A stretch of 64,000 bases of DNA. Source: Fischerella muscicola PCC 7414. Lineage in GTDB: Bacteria > Cyanobacteriota > Cyanobacteriia > Cyanobacteriales > Nostocaceae. The notes beneath the pieces are model-generated. The model worked only from the letters and a program-made list of their open reading frames with translations. It was not told the origin of the DNA and searched no databases. The stretch spans positions 1-64,000 of the forward strand of contig NZ_AJLK01000033.1 of assembly GCF_000317205.1 (NCBI RefSeq). The letters run 5' to 3'. The position numbers were made by a program, and so were the translations under genes. Positions 17,433-26,673 of the stretch are shown here, piece after piece; position 1 is the first letter of the stretch, and each line of letters starts with the position of its first letter.

Positions 17433-18902
17433 TTAAGCCGCGATTTTCTCTGCTGAAACTAGTGCTAGTTTTGGCTTCAAGGGCAGAATTTTTCCCATCA
17501 CATGAATAATTGGCTTGCTGCGCGGTTCTCGAACAAATACCAGAGGTAACAGCGCGACTAATCGCACGGCAGCTGAAAGGGCAAATAATCCAGGTAAGCC
17601 ACCAATAATATCTAGCTGCGCTAACAAACCACCAACTGTCGAACCTAAACCACCACTAACACCAGTAACAGCTGCTGCGATCGCAAAATACTGAGAAGGA
17701 CGATCCAGTGGTGCCATTTCCATCTGAATATTACTGTTGCACAACTCGATCGCTGCTCCAAAACCACCAGTTACTATGTGGATGAGCGGTAGCCATAGCC
17801 ATACAGAAATTGAGTTATTCCCGGCCCCCAACCAGAATAAGGGTGTTACTGCTATTAAAACGCCAATTAATAATAACAGTGGACGATTTCCTACCCTGTC
17901 CGCCAGTTTACCCCAGAGTACTAACATAACTAAGTTGGCCCCTGCTACCAAACTGGTATAAATTGTGACTGTACTGAGGTTTAAACCTAAGTTTTTCAGC
18001 ATGTAAAGGTTAAAAAATGGGGCGCTGAGGTTCATTGCGAACGTCCACAGACCAAAATAAAGCAGAAATTTCAAGAAATTAAGGTCTTTAAAAATACTAA
18101 AGCCCTTTGGTTGACCAGTGCGAGAATTTTCGTCCTGTTGGAGTGAAGCTTCGCCAGAGTGGAAATTTTGCGGATTGACATCTACCATCCAAAACTGACA
18201 CGCCAAACTGATTAGACCAATTACTACTCCTAGCAACAACAGTATGCCGTAACCTTGGACTGTACCACCAGGCCAGGTGGAAACAGCAAATCCGAGCAAT
18301 GGCACAGACAACAGATTAGCTAAGCTAGCGGCACTACTGCGAAAGCCAAAATAACGCCCTCGCAAGCGAGGGGGAACTAAAGCAGCCATCCAGCTAAACC
18401 AGGCGCAACCGCCCAAGGCTCCTAAGACATTGGTGACTAGAATTATTCCCAGCGTCCAGGTTACTAGGTGGTGGGGTGCAGTATTAGAACAGGAAAACCA
18501 GGCTATACCCGCCACTAAAATCAACCAAAGTAGCCTAGATGGGCCGAAAATAACCAGGGTATACCAATGGCGGCTAGAAGTGCGATCGGCAAGATAAGCC
18601 CCCAGTGGTTGTAAGAAATTTACCAGCAGGGGAATTGAAGACAGCAAGCCAATTTCCACTGGACTAGCACCCAGTTGGAGTAAAAAGTTAACCAGCAATA
18701 CACCACCGGTAATATTGGAAAAAATGGTAGCAAACACTCCATCTAGGGTTGATGCCTTCAAGCTAGTTCGAGTGGCTTGCTTAGAAATTTTCGGCGGTGA
18801 GTTTGTCTTGAGTGTCGGATCTGGTACTGTTAGGGAATTTAGTAGTTCTATATGAGGCAGGTGTTCTAGTACTTCTTCTGTAGAGGTAGATAGAGTCTTC
18901 AC
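17433..18902 (-). CDS. MFS transporter
   Basis: A 489-residue major facilitator protein with about 12 hydrophobic helices after a polar N-terminal tail of some 55 residues. The loop 2-3 signature is visible as LGAYLADRTSSRHW, and a second copy as LWGKLADRVGNRPLLLL. PPRLRGRYFGFRSSAASL is a characteristic cytoplasmic loop of a subgroup found in cyanobacteria. The substrate cannot be inferred. No co-transcribed neighbour. Confidence 0.85.
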   Translation of the reverse strand: MKTLSTSTEEVLEHLPHIELLNSLTVPDPTLKTNSPPKISKQATRTSLKASTLDGVFATIFSNITGGVLLVNFLLQLGASPVEIGLLSSIPLLVNFLQPLGAYLADRTSSRHWYTLVIFGPSRLLWLILVAGIAWFSCSNTAPHHLVTWTLGIILVTNVLGALGGCAWFSWMAALVPPRLRGRYFGFRSSAASLANLLSVPLLGFAVSTWPGGTVQGYGILLLLGVVIGLISLACQFWMVDVNPQNFHSGEASLQQDENSRTGQPKGFSIFKDLNFLKFLLYFGLWTFAMNLSAPFFNLYMLKNLGLNLSTVTIYTSLVAGANLVMLVLWGKLADRVGNRPLLLLIGVLIAVTPLFWLGAGNNSISVWLWLPLIHIVTGGFGAAIELCNSNIQMEMAPLDRPSQYFAIAAAVTGVSGGLGSTVGGLLAQLDIIGGLPGLFALSAAVRLVALLPLVFVREPRSKPIIHVMGKILPLKPKLALVSAEKIAA

Positions 18903-19385
18903 TAGAGGAAAATATTACTTAGTTATTTAAAGTTGGACAAGCAAAGATTAGCCCACCTGTCTCGGTGGTTATAACCTGAACAATACGCTGACAATCAAGG
19001 CTGAGTAACAGCCAGAAGAATGATAGATTTTTCAATCTATCGAAATAAAAATTAAAATATAATGTTCTGTCTAAAGACTCAAGCGTCTATGTTTACGAAT
19101 AGTTAAACATTACGACGTGTTAAACGCACAAAAGAAAATTGAAGTACTCAAGTACCCGTTAATTTCTTTTGAAGCATAGTTTTCCAACTTCAAGATATTG
19201 CCAAACGATAGGCTGAGCTTGGAGAAGGTGAAGAAATTTACGAGCAGTGAGTAAAGTTGCTCTTTTTATGGAATTGTAACATTATATTTCTTATCTAATT
19301 ATGATTATAATTGTTTAGAAATAATTTGCAATCATCTAGAAAAATTTAAGTATACTTTACATCATATAGGCATAGATTTTACCAT
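18903..19385. other. Intergenic region upstream of the MFS gene
   Basis: About 480 AT-rich bases without a credible ORF. It presumably holds the MFS promoter. It ends at the insertion-sequence remnant described next. Confidence 0.5.
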
Positions 19386-19390
19386 CTCAA

Positions 19391-19467
19391 TGCGTCCGGT
19401 TCTTTGAGTCTCCCTGTGAAGCAAGCATCCCATCTACTTTTTAGTGGTGGGGTGGGAGTGTCAAACT
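19391..19467 (+). mobile_element. Right-end remnant of an IS200/IS605-type element
   Basis: The stretch TCTCCCTGTGAAGCAAGCAT followed by CCCATCTACT, a short T loop and AGTGGTGGG, then GGGAGTGTCAA, resembles the 3' end of cyanobacterial tnpB-type elements, where a subterminal hairpin precedes a short conserved end. The hairpin at 19429-19450 has one bulge. No tnpA or tnpB coding sequence remains upstream. The fatty-acid hydroxylase gene begins about 70 bases further on. Confidence 0.6.
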
Positions 19468-19538
19468 AACACTGCTTGCGATAGAAGTTAGGAAGAATTA
19501 GAAATGTTACGCTTCAATCTGTAAATTAACTGAATTGA

Positions 19539-20315
19539 GTGCAAAATTTGTTCTTGATTTTAGAGAAATTCGGGTTATATTGGTTGGCATTTTTCGGGAT
19601 TATTCTAGTCCGATACTTTCTCATTGCAGGCGGAGCATACTGGTTGTTCTATTCAGTGATGGGAAAGTATTTTGTGAAGCGGGGGTTACATCTGAAACTT
19701 GCCCAGTGGAAATCCATTCGACACGATATTGAACTCTCAGTTCTCTCTGCGGTATTTTTTGGACTTTGTGCCGCGCTTATTCTGTCAGCATACGATTCGG
19801 GCGTCACACTCTTGTATACTTCTGTAAGCCAGTATGGGCTGTGGTACATAGGAGTCAGCTTTGTTGCAGTACTTATCCTCCAAGATACGTACTTTTACTT
19901 TATCCATCGAGCGTTTCACTACCCCTCACTTTTTAAGTGGCTGCACTATGGTCATCATCGTTCGGGACATCCAACACCTTGGACATCCTTCGCGTTCGAC
20001 TTGCCAGAAGCGGTTGTACAAGGTCTTTTTTTTGTAGGAATTGTCTTCCTGATTCCACTTCATTTCATCACCTTGATTGCGGTGCTGATGACAATGACAG
20101 TATGGGCAGTGTTGACTCACCTCGGATTTGAACTGTTTCCCTCATGGTTTTTCCGCCAATGGTTTGGCAAGTGGTTCATTGGTTCGACGCATCACTCAAT
20201 ACATCACCGTAAGTATAGGGTACACTACGGGCTATACTTCACGTTCTGGGACAAACTGCTTGGTACTCACGATCCTAATTATGAGAATGAGTTTACTTCT
20301 CCTTCAAGAAAGTAA
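19539..20315 (+). CDS. Sterol desaturase / fatty acid hydroxylase family protein
   Basis: A 258-residue membrane protein with four to five hydrophobic helices and the full set of di-iron histidine clusters: HRAFH (123-127), HYGHH (136-140), His194 in THLGFE, and HHSIHH (218-223). Members are O2-dependent hydroxylases or desaturases of sterols, fatty acids or carotenoids; the substrate here is unknown. The start is a GTG at 19539 with no strong ribosome binding site; the closeness of an insertion-sequence end suggests the native upstream region may have been replaced. Confidence 0.85.
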   Translation: MQNLFLILEKFGLYWLAFFGIILVRYFLIAGGAYWLFYSVMGKYFVKRGLHLKLAQWKSIRHDIELSVLSAVFFGLCAALILSAYDSGVTLLYTSVSQYGLWYIGVSFVAVLILQDTYFYFIHRAFHYPSLFKWLHYGHHRSGHPTPWTSFAFDLPEAVVQGLFFVGIVFLIPLHFITLIAVLMTMTVWAVLTHLGFELFPSWFFRQWFGKWFIGSTHHSIHHRKYRVHYGLYFTFWDKLLGTHDPNYENEFTSPSRK

Positions 20316-20610
20316 TCTAAGTAAAAAATACCATAAGTCTGTGCCCTTTGCGACCTCCTTTGCGAACCTTTGCGTTTAAAAACACTACGAATTATGTTTC
20401 AACCTTAAATTTTGCTGAAACCTGCATCAGAATACTTTCGTTTAACTTTTAAAGAATTAATTGAATAAGTTTGAACTATGAAGAAAAACTCAAATTAAAT
20501 ACTAATTGAGATGATGCGATCGCTTCATGAAATTATAATGGTTAAGAAACTTTATGCCTGTTATTTACGTCAAATTTAATGAATTATAAACTATATTTTT
20601 GTTATAGTAT
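20316..20610. other. Spacer with a dispersed 'CCTTTGCGTTTAAAAAC' motif
   Basis: Holds a copy (about 20340-20390) of the spacer motif with repeated CTTTGCG words ending in GCGTTTAAAAAC, also seen at 16665-16700 and, more distantly, at 25025-25065. No gene seen. Confidence 0.5.
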
Positions 20611-20739
20611 ATGAAATTTATAAAGTCATTTGTTTTGGGAGCGATCGCTACTTTTGGAGTTTTGTCTACAGGCTGTCAAATTCAGCAATCACAAGGTTTA
20701 ATTACCAAGGCTTGGGGGACGTGGAAGCCTGTTTTTTAA
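20611..20739 (+). pseudogene. Truncated lipoprotein gene
   Basis: A 42-residue frame starting MKFIKSFVLGAIATFGVLST with a lipobox ending in Cys22 (LSTGC), then QIQQSQGLITKAWGTWKPVF and stop. The signal peptide and lipobox look genuine, but the mature part is cut by a palindromic element (20714-20767) whose T-run supplies the stop. This is best read as a lipoprotein gene interrupted by an inserted palindrome. Confidence 0.55.
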
Positions 20740-20767
20740 AAAACATGTCCGACAACGCCACGCCCCC
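20714..20767. repeat. Nested palindromic element inside the lipoprotein fragment
   Basis: Outer arms GGGGGACGTGG and CCACGCCCCC enclose a perfect 16-bp palindrome TGTTTTTTAAAAAACA (20730-20745). The stop codon of the truncated lipoprotein lies in the inner palindrome. Confidence 0.7.
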
Positions 20768-21186
20768 GGTAATTAGGTAATAGGTAGTGGGTAATTGGTA
20801 AGAACTTGTTGGAGTCTTTGCAATTACCAATTGACGATTACCAGTTACCGGCAATTCCTGCAACCATATCTTGGGCGAATCCCCGTATATTTATGTCGGG
20901 GAGTGCCCTCAAAACAATACTAATAAGTTTCCATATAGTTACGCCCCCATAATTATTAGCTTTATCAAAAAAAGTTAATTATTAATAAGAATAAACAGTT
21001 AAAATTTACATGAAAATCTAAATTTAGTATCAACACAGCCGATTTATAAGCTTTTTTTAATCACTTATTGATGTTTCTAAAATCAATAAAAAGACTAAAA
21101 TTTAGTTATGCACTAATGTCGAATTTCAGGTGTGTCAAGCTAGCTCTTGACGAGGGAAAATCTCTGCTTTTTATTTGCATTGCTTA

Positions 21187-21437
21187 GAGTTATTTATAAA
21201 GTAAAAATAAAATAACTGTAGGGTGTGTTAGGCACGTATTTTAAGCGGCTAACGCACCGCCAATGAGATGGTGCGTGATAGCAAAGCCATAACACAACGC
21301 CTCTTTCTTTATGCCGGGAAACCCTTACTTTACAGAAGCCGCTACGCGTCTACGCGTCTACGGCAGTCGCTCATGGGGGAAACGCCTCACCACCGCACTG
21401 GCTCTCCTACTTAAGATTGACTTTATAAATAGTCTCT
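21187..21437. mobile_element. MITE-like element with ATTTATAAAGT terminal repeats, copy A (interrupted)
   Basis: Terminal inverted repeats AGAGTTATTTATAAAGT and ACTTTATAAATAGTCTCT bound a region whose inner part starts GTAGGGTGTGTTA and contains AACGCACC and GATGGTGCGT words. A second copy lies at 63141-63306 without the block at about 21295-21408, which here carries GC-rich words (CTACGCGTCTACG, CATGGGGGAAACGCC). No transposase is encoded. The reading frame across this region at 21311-21514 is not a gene. Confidence 0.7.
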
Positions 21438-21835
21438 TAAGAGTGGACGATAAAAGCACTATATTTTATATATTTTATGTTATTTTTTATATTCACGTAA
21501 GTAACAAAAACTAACATATAGGTTAATAAGTGTTACTTTATACTATTTATATTTATTATGCCAGTTATACTGTTTTTCAGGTTCTACCTGGGAATTACTT
21601 AGAAGTGGCTCTGCCACTTCTTTTTCTGTAACCTATTGTGTCGATGTATTTTCTCACTAGTTTAACAGTCGCATCATTTATTTAATTCCATATATCGATA
21701 CAAAAACCACAATAAATTTAAATATAACATATAGATTTATACACAATTATGTAAATTAGTAATAAAGGTGTATTAAACTTAGAAAGAACATGCTATTGAT
21801 TGTCAGGTAACAGCTTTAAACAGAGTTCTAATTAA

Positions 21836-21931
21836 AAAACCATTCGCTATTATGAAAGCCTTGGTCTACTCAAATTATCAGGACATACAGAAGGAAGTTT
21901 CCGGCAGTTTTCCTGGGATGTCCTGAAATGA
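21836..21931 (+). pseudogene. MerR-family regulator remnant (HTH fragment)
   Basis: An in-frame stretch between two stop codons translates as KTIRYYESLGLLKLSGHTEG followed by SFRQFSWDVLK. This is the helix-turn-helix and first wing of a MerR-type regulator (IRYYE..GLL.....T..G.RQF). No start codon remains, the first helix is lost, and a TGA follows directly. It lies 330 bases before a His-rich lipoprotein gene, which fits loss of a metal-responsive regulator. Confidence 0.72.
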
Positions 21932-21978
21932 TTGATGTTGTAGCGCAGTTAAGTCCAGTGTTAACTTTTAAGGCTTGA

Positions 21979-22081
21979 TATAGCAATCCTATATGATTTG
22001 TGAGAATCGCAAAGCCAATATCCCCGGCTTCTTAAATCAGTCGGGGATCTTGTCTCTCACGAATGATTGAGGAATGCTATA
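21979..22081 (+). mobile_element. 103-bp MITE-like element, copy 1
   Basis: Bounded by TATAGCAATCC and GGAATGCTATA. Inside are ATATGATTTGTGAGAAT, a GATCCCCGACTT-type hairpin (22020-22048) and TCACGAATGATT. An inverted copy of exactly the same length is at 38505-38607 and a 73-bp derivative at 62307-62379. No coding capacity. Confidence 0.8.
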
Positions 22082-22262
22082 GCTGTTGAGTTGATTTATT
22101 ACTTCTCCTCACCTACTCGTAGTCCACCATACTAATATTGATAGATTTGTAGTGGGGACTTTAGTCCTCAAATTTACTACGAACAATTTCATGATGATTT
22201 CATTTCAATATGACAAACTTTAGCTATACTCTCACCTATTAATAATACAGAGCAAGATTTCT

Positions 22263-23150
22263 ATGAAATATTCTATTGCTGGAATTGCTGCGATCGCAGT
22301 TTTATTACTTAATCAAGGTTGCTCATCACAAGTTAAGTCTGGAGAAACTGCTTCCCAAGAGAATACAATAGTATCAGCTAATCATCATGGACACGCTACT
22401 GAACAAATGCATCATGACAATCATTCAAACAATCATCATAATGGTAATCACGTCTCTACCCAAGCAAAATTAACTGCTCTTACAAATATTGTTGCAAATC
22501 AGCCTCTACCTTTAGTAATTAACATCCAAGATTCCCAAGGCAAATCTATCAGCAAATTTGACAAATTTCAAGAACAGTTGATGCATTTAATTGTTGTCAG
22601 TGATGATTTAAAATTTTTCAATCACTTGCATCCAAATTACAAAGGAAATGGGCGTTTTGAAATTAATACTAATTTCCCTGAACCTAATAACTATACAATT
22701 TTTAGTGATTATAAGCCATCTGGTGAACAAGAACAGGTTACTGTGATGAAAATCACAGTACCTGGTTCAACTCCTGTACCTCAAGAGTTAGCAAAATACA
22801 GCAACACGAAAATTTTAGCTGATACTAAAGTCAACCTGAATTTTTCTCAACCAACTCTCAAGGCTGGTGAGAAAGTCAACTTAAAGTTTGCTCTCAAAGA
22901 CAGTGGTAATAATCAACTAATTAAAGATTTACAACCATATTTAGGAGAAAAAGGACATTTAGTTATCATCAAAAGTTCTTCTCCTTTGACAGTAACAGAT
23001 TATATTCATGCTCATGCGCGTAAAGATTCTCCTGATGGACAGGTGGATTTTGTAACTAGTTTTCCTGAAGCAGGAACATACAAACTTTGGATGCAATTTA
23101 ATCGCAACGGCAAAGTTAACACTGCTGATTTTTGGGTGAATGTGCAATAG
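22263..23150 (+). CDS. His-rich metal-binding-type lipoprotein
   Basis: A 295-residue lipoprotein: signal peptide with lipobox ending at Cys20 (LLLNQGCSS). A His/Asn-rich segment follows at about 40-63 (NHHGHATEQMHHDNHSNNHH), very probably a metal-binding tail. The C-terminal region (about 65-295) has two similar beta-rich halves, each with a His-containing core (MHLIVVSDDLKFFNHLHPNY and LVIIKSSSPLTVTDYIHAHA) and a strand pair ending in FPEAGTYKLW or FPEPNNYTIF, as in YtkA-like copper-associated domains. It acts on the periplasmic side. An upstream MerR remnant and a downstream broken ABC transporter suggest a former metal-resistance locus. Confidence 0.8.
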   Translation: MKYSIAGIAAIAVLLLNQGCSSQVKSGETASQENTIVSANHHGHATEQMHHDNHSNNHHNGNHVSTQAKLTALTNIVANQPLPLVINIQDSQGKSISKFDKFQEQLMHLIVVSDDLKFFNHLHPNYKGNGRFEINTNFPEPNNYTIFSDYKPSGEQEQVTVMKITVPGSTPVPQELAKYSNTKILADTKVNLNFSQPTLKAGEKVNLKFALKDSGNNQLIKDLQPYLGEKGHLVIIKSSSPLTVTDYIHAHARKDSPDGQVDFVTSFPEAGTYKLWMQFNRNGKVNTADFWVNVQ

Positions 23151-23242
23151 TTCGGCAAGATATCTTGAAATTATGTTAAAAATACAAGAGTACTACAAAG
23201 TAAAATTTTCATCTGCATAAACCGCGATGCAGTAAGTTCGCC

Positions 23243-24033
23243 ATGCGAATATTGGAAGCTTACAACCTCAAAAAGACTTATCGTCAAAACATTCTCGCAG
23301 TCCAAAATGTTTCCTTAACTATTGCATCTGGTGAAGTTTTAGCATTTCTTGGCCCTAATGGTGCAGGCAAAACAACAACGATTAAAATGATCGCTGGACT
23401 AATTCAACCCGATGCAGGTTCGGTGAGAATAGCTGGAAGTGATCCTCATCGCAACCCAGCAGCACTAGAAAAATTAGGTGCAGTCTTGGAAGGAAATCGT
23501 AACGTTTATTGGCGATTAACTCCCGAAGAAAATTTGGAATATTTCGGAGTGCTGAAAGGACTCACTCGACGACAAGCACGCCACTCAGGAAAAGCACTAT
23601 AATTATAATGCTCGGCAGTCTCTTTATGATCATGGCGTTTACTGGAAGCCGTCTCAACTTCCCTCCAGCATTGCTTTTACCGCTTGTCACCGTTTTACTA
23701 GGAGCTTATGGCATTGCTTTAACATTAGGGTCTTTAGCATTATTGCTCAAGCGTGTTCAACAATTGTTTGCCATCATTCAGTTTCTACCATTATTTTTGC
23801 TGGCGACTCCTACGGAAACTTGGACAGAACCTCTACAATTTTTGGCAAATTTATTGCCGATGACTCCCGGCGCAGGATTACTGCGCGACTTAATGGCAAG
23901 AGGTGAAAGTTTAAATTTCACAAACTTGGCTATAGCTTTTGTAAATGGAGGAGTGTATTTCGCTGTGGGTTTATTGCTTTTTCGTGTCGCCGAACGTGCG
24001 GCGAAGAAAAGAGGAATTTTGAGTGGTTATTAA
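23243..24033 (+). pseudogene. ABC transporter remnant: ATPase 5' part joined to permease 3' part
   Basis: The first frame (23243-23602) encodes a normal ABC ATPase start with Walker A GPNGAGKTT (residues 37-45) and the Q-loop region, but stops after 119 residues (ENLEYFGVLKGLTRRQARHS) before the signature motif and Walker B. From about 23600, in another frame to 24033, the sequence encodes the C-terminal half of an ABC-2-type permease (LLLPLVTVLLGAYGIALTLG, ending ERAAKKRGILSGY). A deletion has removed the 3' end of the ATPase gene and the 5' end of the permease gene. The longest frame through the permease part (from 23509) begins inside the ATPase. Not functional as a transporter. Confidence 0.85.
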
Positions 24034-24049
24034 TTTCACAGTAGAGATG

Positions 24050-24850
24050 CTACACAGTCCACCTTTCCACCCCTTCACTCCTAATTAAAGTCGCAGAATC
24101 TTCATCTAAAAACAAAGTTGCTTGTGGTTGCTTACGAAGAATAGAAGCAGGACATTCTATGTTTATATCTCCTTGCAAAATTTGTTTGACAATTTCAGCT
24201 TTATGCTTTCCTGGTGCAAGACAAAGAATTTTTTTGGCAGAACAAATTGTAGGAATAGTAACAGTAAAAGCATATTTCGGTACAGCTTCTAAACTAGGAA
24301 AATGGCCTTGTTTTACTTGTTGTTGGTGATTCGCTTGATCTAATTTCACTAGTTTCACGCTATAAGGATCTTGGAAACTAGCCACAGATGGATCATTGAA
24401 AGCAATGTGTCCATTTTCTCCCACACCCAAGCAACATAAATCAATTGGTTGTGCTTGCAATAATTTGCTGTAGCGATCGCATTCCAATATAGGTTCTAGA
24501 GTGTCACCCTCAATATAGTGAAATTCTTTCAGATTGACTCGTTTATGAAAACGTTCCCAGAGGTAGCGGCGAAAACTAGCAGAATGATCAGCAGAAATCC
24601 CTAAATACTCATCCAAATGAAAACAAGTAACCTGCGACCAATCAATACCACCTAATGCTATCAATGCATCAAGGAATTTAATCTGAGAATTACCTGTAGC
24701 CAGTAATACAGCAGCATTACCATTTTGTTGTAGAACATCCTGTAAATAATTCTGTGCAATTTCTGCGACATTCTGAGCTAATTCAGTTTCACAGCTATCA
24801 ATTTGCACATTCAAGTCATTAACACGAAAAACTTTTTTGGCAGTAGACAT
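24050..24850 (-). CDS. nagB: Glucosamine-6-phosphate deaminase-like protein
   Basis: A 266-residue sugar-phosphate isomerase-fold enzyme. Motifs include LLATGNSQIKFLDAL (phosphate loop), CFHLDEYLGIS with the catalytic Asp-Glu pair, and CLGVGENGHIAFNDPS. The family converts glucosamine-6-phosphate to fructose-6-phosphate and ammonia in the cytosol. The length equals that of bacterial NagB. No nagA or transporter is adjacent. Starts MSTAKKVFRVNDLNVQ. Confidence 0.85.
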   Translation of the reverse strand: MSTAKKVFRVNDLNVQIDSCETELAQNVAEIAQNYLQDVLQQNGNAAVLLATGNSQIKFLDALIALGGIDWSQVTCFHLDEYLGISADHSASFRRYLWERFHKRVNLKEFHYIEGDTLEPILECDRYSKLLQAQPIDLCCLGVGENGHIAFNDPSVASFQDPYSVKLVKLDQANHQQQVKQGHFPSLEAVPKYAFTVTIPTICSAKKILCLAPGKHKAEIVKQILQGDINIECPASILRKQPQATLFLDEDSATLIRSEGVERWTV

Positions 24851-25238
24851 TGAATTATGAACTATGAATTATAAATTATGAATCAGGGAGTGTGTAAATG
24901 ATGAACAATGAAAGAGGAAAAATATAATTGATTGTTCATCAATTCTTACTCACTTTTGAATTCTAATAGAAGATTCTTACTACAACAATTCATGAATTAT
25001 TAGCGAATTCTCTATAAAAAAACTCAGCGCCCCTCTGCGCTGACTCAGCGTTCCTCTGCGTTTGAGATCACTACAATTTTACACAAAGCCGTACTTAACT
25101 TAACTCAATCCTGAGCAAGGAAAGCTAAGGGTATCTACAAAGCTGAAATGAGAAACTTTCTACTAATTAAATAGCAAACAGACAAAAAGAACAGCTCTAA
25201 TCGCTACAATAAAGATTTGCAGTATTCTGCATCAGCTT

Positions 25239-26600
25239 ATGAAACTTCCTATCGTAGCTATTATTGGCCGCCCAAATGTGGGCAAATCGACTCTTGTCAA
25301 TCGTTTGGCAGGGGAGCAATCTGCTATTGTTTATGACCAACCAGGAGTAACACGCGATCGCACATACTTACCTGCCTTTTGGCGCGATCGCGAATTTATG
25401 GTTGTTGATACTGGTGGTTTAGTCTTTAATGATGATACTGAATTTTTACCACTAATTCGCCAACAGGCTATGGCTGCCCTTGCGGAAGCCAGTGCGGCTA
25501 TTTTTGTAGTTGATGGTCATACTGGGCCAACAGCAGGCGACGAAGAAATCGCTACATGGTTGCGACAACAACCCGTACCCGTACTGTTGGCTGTGAATAA
25601 ATGTGAATCTCCAGAACAAGGTTTAATGCAAGCTGCCGAATTCTGGAATTTAGGATTAGGTGAACCTTTCCCCATCTCCGCTATTCATGGTAGCGGTACA
25701 GGAGATTTACTAGACGCCTTAGTAAATTATTTACAACCAGTCCAGGATATTCCTGACATCGATGAAATCAAAATCGCAATTGTCGGACGTCCAAATGTTG
25801 GCAAATCAAGCTTATTGAACGCTTTTGTTGGTGAAGAAAGAGCGATTGTTAGCCCAATTTCCGGTACTACCCGCGATGCAATTGATACCGAAATTGAACG
25901 TAACGGACAAATCTATCGTTTGATCGACACAGCCGGAATTCGCAAAAAGAAAAATGTAGAATACGGCCCGGAATTTTTTAGTATCAATCGTGCTTTTAAA
26001 GCAATTCGTCGCGCCGATGTCGTTTTATTGGTAATTGATGCTATTGATGGTGTCACCGACCAAGACCAAAAGTTAGCCGGACGGGTAATCGAAGAAGGAC
26101 GGGCCTGCGTTGTTGTGGTGAATAAGTGGGATGCGGTAGACAAAGACTCTTACACCATCTACGATTACGAAAAACATTTACAAGAAAGGCTGCATTTTAC
26201 TGAGTGGTCAGAAACTATCTTTGTCAGCGCTTTAACTGGACAAAGGGTAGAGAAGATTTTGGAATTGGTAAATCAGGCAGCCGAGGAACATAAGCGTCGC
26301 GTCAGTACCTCGGTAATCAACGAAGTTCTCGAAGAAGCAGTTCGCTGGCATTCGCCACCAGTCAGCCGCAGTGGCAAACAGGGCAAAATTTATTACGGTA
26401 CGCAAGTTAGCACTCAGCCACCTACAATAGCATTGTTTGTCAATGATGCTAAACGTTTTAACGACAACTACCGTCGCTATATTGAGCGACAATTCCGGCA
26501 ACAACTAGGATTTAAGGGTACTCCAATCCGATTGATCTGGCGGAGTAAAAAAGCTCGAGATGTGGAAAATGCTAATAATAACAGAGCTACCCGCGTATAA
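25239..26600 (+). CDS. der: Ribosome biogenesis GTPase Der (EngA)
   Basis: A 453-residue protein with two successive G domains, each with GRPNVGKS (residues 10-17 and about 182-189), DTGG or DTAG switch motifs, and NKCE / NKWD base-recognition motifs. A C-terminal KH-like domain follows (about 350-440). Der binds the 50S subunit precursor and is essential for its maturation. Length and domain order are typical. The spacer to the EcfT-like gene downstream contains repeated AATTATGAATTC-type words, so co-transcription is possible. Confidence 0.95.
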   Translation: MKLPIVAIIGRPNVGKSTLVNRLAGEQSAIVYDQPGVTRDRTYLPAFWRDREFMVVDTGGLVFNDDTEFLPLIRQQAMAALAEASAAIFVVDGHTGPTAGDEEIATWLRQQPVPVLLAVNKCESPEQGLMQAAEFWNLGLGEPFPISAIHGSGTGDLLDALVNYLQPVQDIPDIDEIKIAIVGRPNVGKSSLLNAFVGEERAIVSPISGTTRDAIDTEIERNGQIYRLIDTAGIRKKKNVEYGPEFFSINRAFKAIRRADVVLLVIDAIDGVTDQDQKLAGRVIEEGRACVVVVNKWDAVDKDSYTIYDYEKHLQERLHFTEWSETIFVSALTGQRVEKILELVNQAAEEHKRRVSTSVINEVLEEAVRWHSPPVSRSGKQGKIYYGTQVSTQPPTIALFVNDAKRFNDNYRRYIERQFRQQLGFKGTPIRLIWRSKKARDVENANNNRATRV

Positions 26601-26670
26601 AATTATGAATTCTGAATTATGAATTCTCAATTCAGCAATTCATAATTCATCATTCATCATTCATAATTTC
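26601..26670. repeat. ATTATGAATTC / CATTCATAATT inverted tandem repeats
   Basis: The spacer after der is built of the words AATTATGAATTC and CATTCATAATT in both senses and can fold into a hairpin. Related words occur at 24855-24890 upstream of nagB. Confidence 0.65.
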
Positions 26671-26673
26671 ACA

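Noticed and set aside
21311-21514. 67-residue open frame starting MPGNPYFTEAATRLRVYG
   Set aside because: It lies in a repeat inserted in a MITE-like element; the translated words come from GC-rich palindromes and there is no ribosome binding site.
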